The position numbers and the translations under genes are program-made. Below are positions 54,912-64,000 of a stretch of 64,000 nt of DNA, one piece after another. The DNA comes from Aplidium turbinatum (Eukaryota > Chordata > Ascidiacea > Aplousobranchia > Polyclinidae). Below the pieces are notes generated by a model. That model worked only from the letters and a program-made list of their open reading frames with translations. It had not been told where the DNA came from and searched no databases. Each line of letters begins with the position of its first letter. Within the stretch, counting starts at the first letter, position 1. Location of the stretch: assembly GCA_918807975.1 (NCBI GenBank), contig OU964932.1:12741501-12805500 (forward strand), read 5' to 3'.

Positions 54912-55309
54912 GGTTCTCGGCGAGATCAGTAGGCTGTATTAGGTCGTATAACGGTGACTGGATATTGGCAGTCGTCTTTGCTCCTCTGCACTAAGGTATC
55001 AAAATTCACTTGGACCGGCAGCACACTCGACAATTCAATAATTCAAACACAGAGGATTAAAGGTGTTCCAAATGCTTTAGAAACAAAATGTTCTGATTTT
55101 TTTTTTTGAAGAAATAAAACAACACAGCTGAAGAAACCGACAACATTTTAATTGCTACAATTTGTACCAAGGCTTTGAAATATTTAAATACTGTAAATCT
55201 AATAAAATTTCAACCTATAGGCTAATAACCGGTTATGTTGTGTAGCCACCAAGAATTATTTCCGTAAGCCTCTATCACAAGCCTTCTTCTTATACTTTAT
55301 TCCCACTTC
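54912..55309. promoter_or_regulatory. Upstream region of the KAP NTPase gene
   Basis: This lies directly 5' of the KAP start codon on the minus strand. Promoter function is inferred from position only; no core element could be placed. Confidence 0.3.
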
Positions 55310-55980
55310 ATGTGAAGTTTCCAGTGTAGATTGCAGTCCTCCACATCACTTTGCCAGCAGCATCTTTTTTCTTCACTACCACTATTTCCATATTTTCTGC
55401 TACGCAATCCCTCCATTTTATTATCGGCTTTCTTCGCTTTCTTTTACTTTCTTCCAATTGTCTTATTCTTCTTCGGTCATAATCTTCGTCTCTTCTTATG
55501 ATGTAACTCAACAATTTAAGGCGTGTCTCTCTACTTATCTTTCACCTCTCCGCCTTGCACTCGTTTTTCTGATAATTTCATTTTTTACTTGCTCCTGCTT
55601 GTCAATTCCAGAGATCATCGCAACAGTTTTATTTTTGCCACTTGCATTTTCCCTTTCTGTGTCTTTGTCAAGGCTACCACCTGCATCCCATACAACATTG
55701 ATGGTCTTACCATCGTTTTGCAGTATAGAGTTTCCCTTTCAGCTTTTCTGGCACTTTCTGTCACACATGTCTCCTGTTATTTTCTTCCATGCTCTCCATC
55801 ATGCCTGACATCTCCTTGTTACTTCTTTGTCGCTTGGTTCCGTTCTCATGGACTATTAAAACAAAATATTTAAACTCTTTTACTTGGTTCACCATTTCTC
55901 CTTGTAATTGTATCTCTGTTTCATTTTCTTCATCCTCATCTTGTGTTGACATCTGAAGTTTGAGATATACTGCCAAATTA
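55310..55980 (-). mobile_element. LINE fragment (C-terminal region), decayed
   Basis: Minus-strand pieces: NQVKEFKYFVLIVHENGT, WRDCVAENMEIVV and KRKRRKPIIKW. Order and content match the end of a CR1/RTE-type LINE with a deletion between the pieces. Confidence 0.7.
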
Positions 55981-57815
55981 CACTATTTATGTATTTTGTT
56001 ATTGCACCACTCGTTTTAACTTTTATATGCATCAGTAGCGATAAAACGTAAGTAACCACTGAAGCAAAATAAAATAAGCCCAATCGTGAAGATCTTGAAT
56101 AACCAGCCTGTCGCGCCCCACATATGCGTGGCATAAGGAGACGGGCGACTTGCGCCGAGAGTATTTGGTCTACCAGGACGGGGAAACACGGAGATGTGGC
56201 TCCTGTAAGAAAAAAATTGGTAGAAATTCTGATAGATAAGACCGCGTCCCCAAAATTTAAAAATCCGAGCCGGACCAGAGAGACGAGTGCGATCTGTCTT
56301 TTTGGTGGTGAGAGCTCCATTCATGCCACAGAACTCTTGACGGTGCTTTTAGCAGGCAGTAAGATTCTTGCAGTTGCGGAAAGAAAACAACCAAGCTATG
56401 TACGCTTGTGAAGAAGGAGCGGAGTGGCCCAGTAGTGCTTCTTTGCGATCGTCCAGCCAAGACTTAAAGGTAGCCTGATCTCTTATGAATTTTTACATGC
56501 GGATGTATTCAAGATATGACGCAATGAAAAGTTGCCACAAATTAAGGCTTAAATGAGACTTTTTTTGTTGAATGGTCAATAAAATTCATCAACTTAGTTA
56601 TATCTTAAAAAAAAACCTGCAGTTCTTCTGATTCAGCTTTCAGAAACACTTTTGAAAGCATTTCGAAGCATTCGTATATAGATGCGTTTATTCTGCACAC
56701 GCGAATACCAACTAGCTATTGTTATAACTGACTACAGCAGTAAAAGAATCCCTACTGTCATATTTCCGTCTTTTGACAAAGTTCCTGCCTACACAAGCAG
56801 GAATTCCATTCTCTTCAAAGCAGAATACTTAAAAACGGCAACGTTGGTTTATTAACGTTTATCTAAACTCGGCTAAACCTAGAAATAAACCTTCCAAAAA
56901 TTAAAAATCTATTCCATCATACTTTTAAAAATATTATGCGTATTCAGCTTTATCTATTGTTGTTCCTGCTGCCGAAAAAAAATCACCTAAACGTGACGTA
57001 ATCGCTTTCACAACCAATGTTCTTGCCGACCTGTTCAGAGCGTTTTTCTTCTTCAAGTCATACTTCCGCCTTTTCACACATGCCGAGTTTACAAAGACAA
57101 GATTTTCATCGAAAATGACTAAGCAGGCTTCACACCACAATAGTGTGATGGAAACCCAGACTGATAAGACAAGTCTAGAATTTTATGTTAAAAACATTTT
57201 CTTTTTTGTTTCTATCTCTTCTGTATTAACGATTACGTTTGTAGGAAATTAGAGGCTGCATTAAAAAAAAATAAAGTTGAAAGTTTAGTGGCCGGCTGAC
57301 CTTTTGTTTGATTTAAATGCTATGTTTTTCCTACACAGCGTGAACAATTTAGTGATTCGAATTTTTTTTTCCCCCGTTAATGCGATTTTCTTACAAAAAA
57401 TATTGTATTAATCTTGTACTGATACGATCACTATGATTTCATAGAATTGAAAAACACTCTTTTATAAATGATCCATAAAAATTGAAATTTAAAAGTTGAA
57501 CTAGTTTTACCATAAGTATAAGTTATTTACTTGCAAGGGAACTTAACTTCTGACAAGAGAAACATTTTTTTCTCACGCTACGGAGCCTAGATGACAGCTA
57601 AAAGCTCTCGTTTAGCAGTGATAGTACCACGTCTTATTAACCCAGAGCTTTCCAAACTTTTTTGCTCGCGACCCCTTTTAATCTCAAAATTACCCGCGAC
57701 CCTTTACAGTTAAAATGATAAACAATGCAAAATTTATTATATTTGTAATATTTAAAGGCGTAATTCAAACGAAACAAACAGTAAAAACAAGCTTCTGGTA
57801 CTCGAAACGTGCTAC
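55981..57815. other. No gene recognised; half of a hAT-type end near 57642
   Basis: A moderately GC-rich block at about 56100-56470 has a 95-codon plus-strand frame without a family match. CAGAGCTTTCCAAAC at 57642, followed by TCGCGACCCC, is a hAT-type end whose partner was not found. Confidence 0.35.
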
Positions 57816-58667
57816 CAGTGTTGTACGCGTCAATGGAATAAATTGACGGCGTCAGCGTTAGCGCGAATTGCCTAAAAAACTTTACGGCGTAAAGTACTGC
57901 GTCAGCTCAGAAATTGACGGCGTCAGCGCTAATTTCTAGCGCTATGTTAGCCAGGGTCTCACAAAACGGAAGTATTTCAACCAAGTTTAGGCTAAAAATA
58001 GATATAAATAAAAAACAGGTTTTATGTTTTGAGACTGTATTGTATTGACGGCGTCAGCGCTAATTTCTAGCTGCTTTAGCTTAATAGTTATTTTCTTGTA
58101 GAAACACAAGCATTTCAAAACGTTTGTCTGATAATCTGCTGCGTTTGGGACGCATACTGCCCTTTCCAAGTGAAAACATGCGTTCCACAGCAGCGCTGAA
58201 TGGTACTGGTGTGTTGTATTTCAAAAGCAAGTCTTGAAAACGTTTACTCAGACATGTACCACAGTTCCAAGCGTGCTGTGATGGTTTAGCATATATAAAT
58301 CTTTTAACGAGGTCCACTGCATCAACATCGCTCTTTTCAGGGGCATAGAGCTCTTGAAATAAAGTATCTTCAACCTCCGCGATGACATAGGCCTACATTG
58401 CTTTTTCGCTTTCTCTCTCTGATCCCTCGTTCTCGATACTGCTCACGATATGAATAATCACCATTCGGCAAACTTCTTCCGCTTGTATTCCAGGTAGCCA
58501 TTGCAACCAACGCGAAAGCTGTTAATTCGGATGAGTCGCGCTGGCCAGAATACATTGTGAAACTCGCGCTTGACGCTTAAAATCGGCAAAAAGTTGAGGG
58601 CGCTATCACTTCCGTCAACTAAAAGATAAACTGACGGCGCTAGCCTCATCGTCAACGTACAACACTG
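57816..58667 (-). mobile_element. hAT transposon, internally deleted, with transposase C-terminus
   Basis: Ends CAGTGTTGTACG at both sides and a perfect 8-bp duplication CGTGCTAC (57808-57815 and 58668-58675). The minus-strand frame at 58081-58317 encodes PVPFSAAVERMFSLGKGSMR and LSDKRFEMLVFLQENN, the dimerisation region at the C-terminus of hAT transposases. GACGGCGTCAGCGCTAATTT repeats lie near the left end. Confidence 0.92.
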
Positions 58668-58675
58668 CGTGCTAC

Positions 58676-60480
58676 TTCGCACGTAGCCTATTAAAAACAA
58701 AACCTTGTATAATTCTGAAAGAAAATAGGCTATAACCTACTGTTAAAACTGTTTTAACAGATTTGACAAATGTTTGATAACCGCAGGCTTAATAACATTT
58801 GGTTCCACATCATTGTTAGTCAAAAACTTTTCAGTCATTTTCAACCTCTTCTTTCCAGATGTTTAATTTTTTTACAAACTCTTCAATTCTTTTATTTCAA
58901 TGCAAAATCACAGACGTTTTTATTTGGATGGATAAATTAAGTTCTTTCACTTTTCACAAATTGTTTTTCTCCCCAGAGATGTTTTCTTTCTAATTCATGG
59001 TTCTTGTGATAAGAAAACATAGGTTTATATGAAACCCGCAGATGTTGTTTAGTCTCTACATGAATTTACGTTCTGATAAAATACAGGCCCACGATATTGT
59101 GATATAGCCAATTCATGAGTCAACTTTACACAAATACACAATGCCTATAAGGAACTGCATTTGGTTACTCGTTGTTCTTCTATAAATACTTTCAAGGAAG
59201 TCATGATCGGAGCAAAATAATTTCCATTCGAGGATGACTTCAATAACGTAGTCGAAAATTTTTACAGAAATCTGTTTCGATTAGTGACGTCACACGAGTT
59301 TATTATGACCGGACCGGAATCGTTTGAGGCTAAAGGGGTTATTACCCCGAAAGTTTATTTTGAGGTTCAAAAGATTTCAAGACTTACCACGGGATTACAA
59401 GTAGGCTTATCATATCAGTACAGCCAGAACTAAACAACACATTTTGTTTCCTCTGGTTTCAAATTTAGCCAACTTGGCTGATATTTTTTACACGGTTAAA
59501 AGTGGCAGCTACGATGGCAAATTCAAGCATGAGTGGTTTGATGCATTGATAAATTTACTTATCAATCCAACTGTGGCTCCCTCTGCAGTTTAAACATGTT
59601 AAGCAGTTAAATCAGTTTGATCGTGGTCGAACTTACGTTGCAACATGTTAGTTCTTGAAATTTATTACGATCGATTATTATAAGACGATGGTGTCAAAAA
59701 GAATTTTTTGATATGCTTCATATGAAATTAAAACACAAAATTTGAAACTGGACACAGATCGTTTAGTTTTGCATTCATTTATGCTTTAGGGATGGATAAT
59801 ACAAGGATTGACTGTGTTTGAAGCGAAGTGAATTTCTTGAAAAAAATCTATCGTTTTACACCGGTTCGATTTCACCTCGAGCTGTAAGCTGTTTGTCACC
59901 ATTGCCGTGCTCTGGCGCATAAACCAACCATAAACAAAGAGGTTGACCACAGTCCACAATACATATTTCATTAAATTGTAAACGTCAAAAAGCTAATGAA
60001 GTTATCAAATATTACTACTTCTGCAATACCTTTTTTTTTCAACGCTTCAACCTACTGTAAACTTAGAAAATAGGCTACCTGAGCTTGTTAGTCAATAGAA
60101 TTGTTGTTTACCTGAGCCTGTTGGGCATACAGTATATTGTTTTTCGTTGTGATGGTCAGAAATAAATACAAACTGAACTGAAGAAAAAAACAACTTTCAA
60201 AAGCAAAAAAATTACAGTTTTTTCTGGCTATACCTTGCTACTTAAATCATTTATCATATTAACCTGAATCTTAGCAATGGCTAACAGCTTATCTGCTTGT
60301 TACTACAAAGCGACGTTACATGAAATATGATGAAAAATACGCGGTTATTTATAGATCAGAAATGTCCACAGAAATTTCTAGAAAGTAAGTTATAATGATG
60401 TCATGTCACAATTATAAGCTATTCCAGCCATCAGCCAAATCAACGTTTTACAAACACTTTTTAAAACACCATAAGAGTTT
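58676..60480. other. No gene recognised; LINE-type 3' tail at 60140-60180
   Basis: AT-rich. The tail sequence TTGTGATGGTCAGAAATAAA matches copies at 14.06 and 26.93 kb. Confidence 0.4.
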
Positions 60481-60489
60481 AAAACCTCT

Positions 60490-61290
60490 GGACAATGGTT
60501 CTCAACCTATTCGGGGACCGTAGATCTTTTGGGGTTTACAGAAATTTTTTTTGGAGTACATGACCTTGGAATGCACAAGCTGAAAGCAATATACTGAAAT
60601 AAAAATGCCCACGGTTATCCTAAATTCCAAGTTACAAGGCATATACTGTAAACAAGTTCCTCTAGCTTTTGCTAAACTGCTGGTATTTTCAATTCACTTG
60701 AGCATAGGTTGAGTCTAGGATCTAATTCTTTCAAGCGAAAAAATGCAACGATACGGTTAGCTACAACGCAACGCTACGCTCCACTGGAGGGGCAATTTAT
60801 AGATGATTGTCGTAGCTGCTGGGGGCTTCGCCTCCCAGACCCCCCAACAACTCGTTGCTGACTTCTCTAATGTATAATTCACATGAAAAACACATGTTAT
60901 TTCATTTTTTCCAACTATTTCTACAATAGCATCAGCGTTCATTTGAATCTGCGATGAAATTATTATTTGAGTTTTGCTGACAGGCTCATGAAATAGGCCC
61001 ACATTGTCAGTGTATTGATGTGCTGGTGTCAAGGGTGTAGCTAGCACAAAAATTTGGAGGAGGGTGCGAAAATAAGCACTATTGCCACGTATTTGTAAAC
61101 CCGACAATGAGTTGACAAAGGTAAAATACTCAGAGAGGGGCATGGAAAGCCTCTCTCAGAAAAAATTGAAAAAACACCTAAAAATTGCCCGTTCCGAGAG
61201 TATTTTTAGCCTAAATCAACAGTAAAACTCTATCAAATGATGCTGTAACAGAGAGTATAATATTTATTTAAAATATTTCCGGGGCCCCCC
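60490..61290. repeat. Mixed old repeats: hAT-type end and GC-rich element copy
   Basis: CAATGGTTCTCAACC at about 60491 is a decayed hAT end without a partner. From about 60790 to 61240, minus-strand sequence with AATACTCTCGGAACGGGCAA belongs to the GC-rich dispersed family. Confidence 0.45.
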
Positions 61291-61468
61291 ATGACTATAC
61301 TCCAAATTATAATTGACAATGAAAATATACAAAAAGTAAAATTGTTTTCCTATCTTGGACATTTAATAACTGAAGATGGGAGGTGTGACCATGAAATTCT
61401 AAGACGGATAGAAATTCCAAGAACTACATTTGGAAAAATGAAAAATCTTTTACTCAATCAAACTTTAA
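61291..61468 (+). mobile_element. LINE fragment cut by the Harbinger element
   Basis: Frame with VKLFSYLGHLITEDGRCDHE, then a short helix block, interrupted at 61468. The rest of this LINE would lie beyond the window. Confidence 0.75.
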
Positions 61469-61870
61469 GGGTCGGATGCACCAAACGTGGTTAAATTAAC
61501 CGGCGGTTAACTTTAACCGATGGTTAGCTGACCACCGGTTAACTTAACCGCCGGTTAAAGTTACCACCGAATGCACCAACCGTTGGTTAGGTAACCGCGC
61601 GAACAGTCGGAATTTGCTGAGTCATCAGCAGCAGTCAACCAGAAAACAGTTTGTTATTGCGTTCTTAGAGGCATTACGTGTTTTGTTAATATCATTTTAA
61701 AGTTTACACAGTCAGTTTTATCAAATACAAGAAAGCATGGCAGCGAGTCGTTCCGTTTGATACCGTAGGCTATGTTCTTACATTCAACATGATGTAGTAG
61801 CTTTAACAATAGGCTAATTCATTTGCACAGCAGACCTAAGGCGTTCACTTCTCTTGTCTACAGCTTCACA

Positions 61871-63227
61871 TTAGTCTAACTGATAATTGCATACAGCTTG
61901 TACGGTGACAGAAAAATAGCCTTTTCTGTTTCTGAATAGTTCGGCTTGCTCTCCACCAGGAGAAACAATTGGAACATGAGTTCCATCAATGCATCCGACC
62001 ACATTGGGAAAGCCTGCAACTTGAAAAAAATCTTGCTTTACACCCATCAGCTGTTCACCACTCGGAAATATCATGAAGCTGGATTTACGTTTGACAATTG
62101 CTCTAGACCAGTGGTTTTCAACCTTTTTTCTTTCGTGGCCCATTTTTGTTTGCATAAAAGTTCTGTGGCCCATTCAGTTTTATGTCAGAAGAAAATTACA
62201 AAAAAAGTTTACAAACAAAAAGCAGCAGAACATTGCCTGTGGAATGTCGCTGGAATCCCCCTGTTGAATCCAGGCGCTGACGCTTCACACTATCTTCTTT
62301 TTGTTAAAAAAATGTTCACATCTTCATCCTTGTACTTTGGACGAACTTTTTCCAGGCGAAGTTTCAGTTTTGATGGCCTCAATGAATGATGACTAAGAAC
62401 TTTACAACTTAATACACATTGGCCCTCTTCTTCTCTGTTATCAAAAATTGATGTACATACTGAATGTAATTTTTATCAAACTTAAAGCTTCAAGTATTTT
62501 CAATTCCTCACAAAAATAATCCACGATATAAAATGCTGCACGTACTAAAAAGCGGATCTGCAGAAGTTCAGCAAGGTTACCGCTTATAAAGATGGTTTAA
62601 TCACAAACTAGTCTATTACATCATAAGTGTTGTAAAAACTGAGTTGATGTAAAACTGTGTGTTGCAATAATTAGAATGGTGATTGCCACTTTGTAGCTGA
62701 AAACAGCAACATCATTCATTGTAACTAAACAAACACACAAGTGTAAAATTGACTATATAGTGATAAAAATGAAACAAAATTTTTCAATAAATCTTTCAAT
62801 TTTTTAAATATGTCTGTGGCCCACCTCAAAATGCTTCCATGGCCCACCAGTGAGCCATGGCCCACTGGTTGAGAACCACTGCTCTAGACACTCTGTGAAC
62901 AATCCGACATGCAGTTGACTGTTCAACCCCCACTAAGTCGCCATCTGTCCTTTGAAAATTACCAGTTGCGTAAAAGCGGAACGTAGTGATTAATTGCAGA
63001 ATAGGAGGAACAAACTTGTTTCGTTTGGATGCAAACTTTAAATCGCATTCAGTAAGGTGTAAAATACTCAGTGTACATTCCTTGCTGAATCTAGATCGTT
63101 CAAAAAACTCAGTTGCATCAAATTCTTTCATGGGATTTGACCGATCCCGTATAAAACGTCGTATGATGGTTGCAACGTCATTAACTTCTGCTATGTCAGC
63201 AACATCAAGAACATGAAGAGCATTCAT
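61871..63227 (-). pseudogene. HARBI1-like transposase, interrupted and lacking its C-terminus
   Basis: The 5' part (62882-63227) has PILQLITTFRFYATGNFQ and GVEQSTACRIVHRVSRA, the helix-turn-helix region of HARBI1-type transposases. The 3' part (61871-62108) has FPNVVGCIDGTHVPI with the first catalytic Asp, and FRNRKGYFSVTVQAVCN. A 773-bp hAT element sits between them. Without it and one target copy the frame reads straight through VSRAIVKRK. The frame stops after about 210 codons, before the second Asp and the Glu of the DDE triad. Usual length is about 350. The Myb-like partner gene of complete Harbingers was not found. Confidence 0.88.
62109..62881. mobile_element. Non-autonomous hAT inside the Harbinger transposase
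   Basis: Ends CAGTGGTTTTCAACC and GGTTGAGAACCACTG; perfect 8-bp duplication CTCTAGAC (62101-62108 and 62882-62889). GTGGCCCA words occur inside both ends. Confidence 0.92.
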
Positions 63228-64000
63228 GATTAACTTCAGAGCGTACCGGTAGTCTTAATTTTGTATGAAGCCGTAATGCAACAACATTATAGGGCTACAG
63301 CAATGCAAAATACATATCATCTTTAAACACTCACAAACAGGGAGGTAGGGCAAGCCAAGATCTTGTCCATAATAATATACAAAACCTTCATATTAGCATT
63401 GTTTATAATTGTTTTATAAATATATAGCATTGTTTATAAAGGGGGCCAGAAAATGAATTGGCACGGCCTGGAAAATCCTGTCAATGTCCCTGCTCACAAA
63501 CTCAGTATTGTAGATCCTAACTACTGTACTAAAGTTTTACCCTATTAATCTAACACACCACACCAAATAGCAAAATAACATAGGATTGCCTGATTTCTTA
63601 TTGTTGCGCTACGACAAAAGCTTGCAATTTCAAAGAAAGACAATCGATGACACACCCGACTTGGTAAGTTGTTATTTTTGGTGAACTTTACTTTAACCAT
63701 CAGTACTGTAGGCCTACAACGTACATAGGCTATTTGACAAAGTGAAAAGTGGTTAAGATAAGCTTGCCAAGTACTGCCTTCCCTATGCTATCAAAACAGC
63801 TAAGAAACGAACGCTTTCATCAAGTTAACCAATGGTTAACCCACATCTTCTGTTGGGTTAACTTTTCGGTTAAGTCAGCCAAGTTAACCTGCGGTTAACT
63901 GATTGTCAGCGTTAGTGCATATCACATTTTGGTTAAATGAAAGTTAACCGATTGGTTAACTTAATCAGCAGTTAACCACGTTTGGTGCATCCAGGGCCGG

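Larger units (their letters stand above)
61469..64000 (-). mobile_element. PIF/Harbinger transposon, split by a hAT element
   Basis: Ends GGATGCACCAAACGTGGTTA are inverted at about 61474 and 63990, with GGGTC or GGCCC just outside. Both 130-180-bp ends are packed with GGTTAA/TTAACC words. A Harbinger transposase N-terminal two-thirds is on the minus strand (61871-63227). The right edge coincides with the end of the window. Confidence 0.88.

Noticed and set aside
56124-56411. 95-codon plus-strand open frame in a GC-richer block
   Set aside because: An overlapping frame of similar length exists on the other strand, there is no family motif and no splice partner; composition explains it.
56934-57140. 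68-codon minus-strand frame with a Lys/Arg-rich centre
   Set aside because: No motif, no clear splice sites and no neighbouring exon.

Overview
The window is AT-rich nuclear DNA from an animal. The host genes have many short exons with GT-AG introns, and the space around them is filled with LINEs, tRNA-derived SINEs, hAT, Harbinger, EnSpm-like and MULE-like DNA transposons and a BEL/Pao element. The exact phylum cannot be read from the sequence. The repertoire (P2X7-type domain, BEL/Pao, hammerhead-bearing repeats, very frequent GTAGGCTAC-like words) suits an invertebrate deuterostome or another marine invertebrate; this is inference.

Left part (1-8.5 kb, minus strand): the first eight coding exons of SEC23, the COPII coat GTPase-activating protein. 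The gene runs off the window at base 1. Its introns hold a hammerhead-bearing palindrome, a truncated LINE, a hAT copy with an 8-bp target duplication, and two exons on the opposite strand that encode a P2X7-type cytoplasmic (ballast) domain.

Middle-left (8.5-27 kb): no host gene recognised. It holds two diverged copies of a 1.3-1.4 kb repeat (one split by a transposon), several copies of one tRNA-SINE family, a young BEL/Pao element with two LTRs that look identical, and an old BEL/Pao integrase remnant.

Middle to right (27-55 kb, minus strand): one long gene for a membrane-anchored KAP-family P-loop NTPase. Eleven exons from 54.9 to 31.2 kb join with consistent phase, and three further exons down to 27.0 kb are likely. 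Its 15.5 kb intron 7 is a nest of insertions: a LINE is cut by a 6.5 kb EnSpm/CACTA-like element, which carries a spliced coding region of its own plus a MULE-like foldback, a hAT element and a SINE. Two more hammerhead palindromes lie in introns of this gene.

Right end (55-64 kb): only mobile elements are recognised. These are LINE fragments, a hAT element with a transposase C-terminal piece, and a Harbinger element whose transposase reading frame is split by a non-autonomous hAT.

The most unusual signal is three palindromes, all in host introns, that encode hammerhead ribozyme motifs. Two have a motif on both strands; the one at 51.3-51.5 kb is close to canonical. They may be remains of Penelope-like or retrozyme-type elements.
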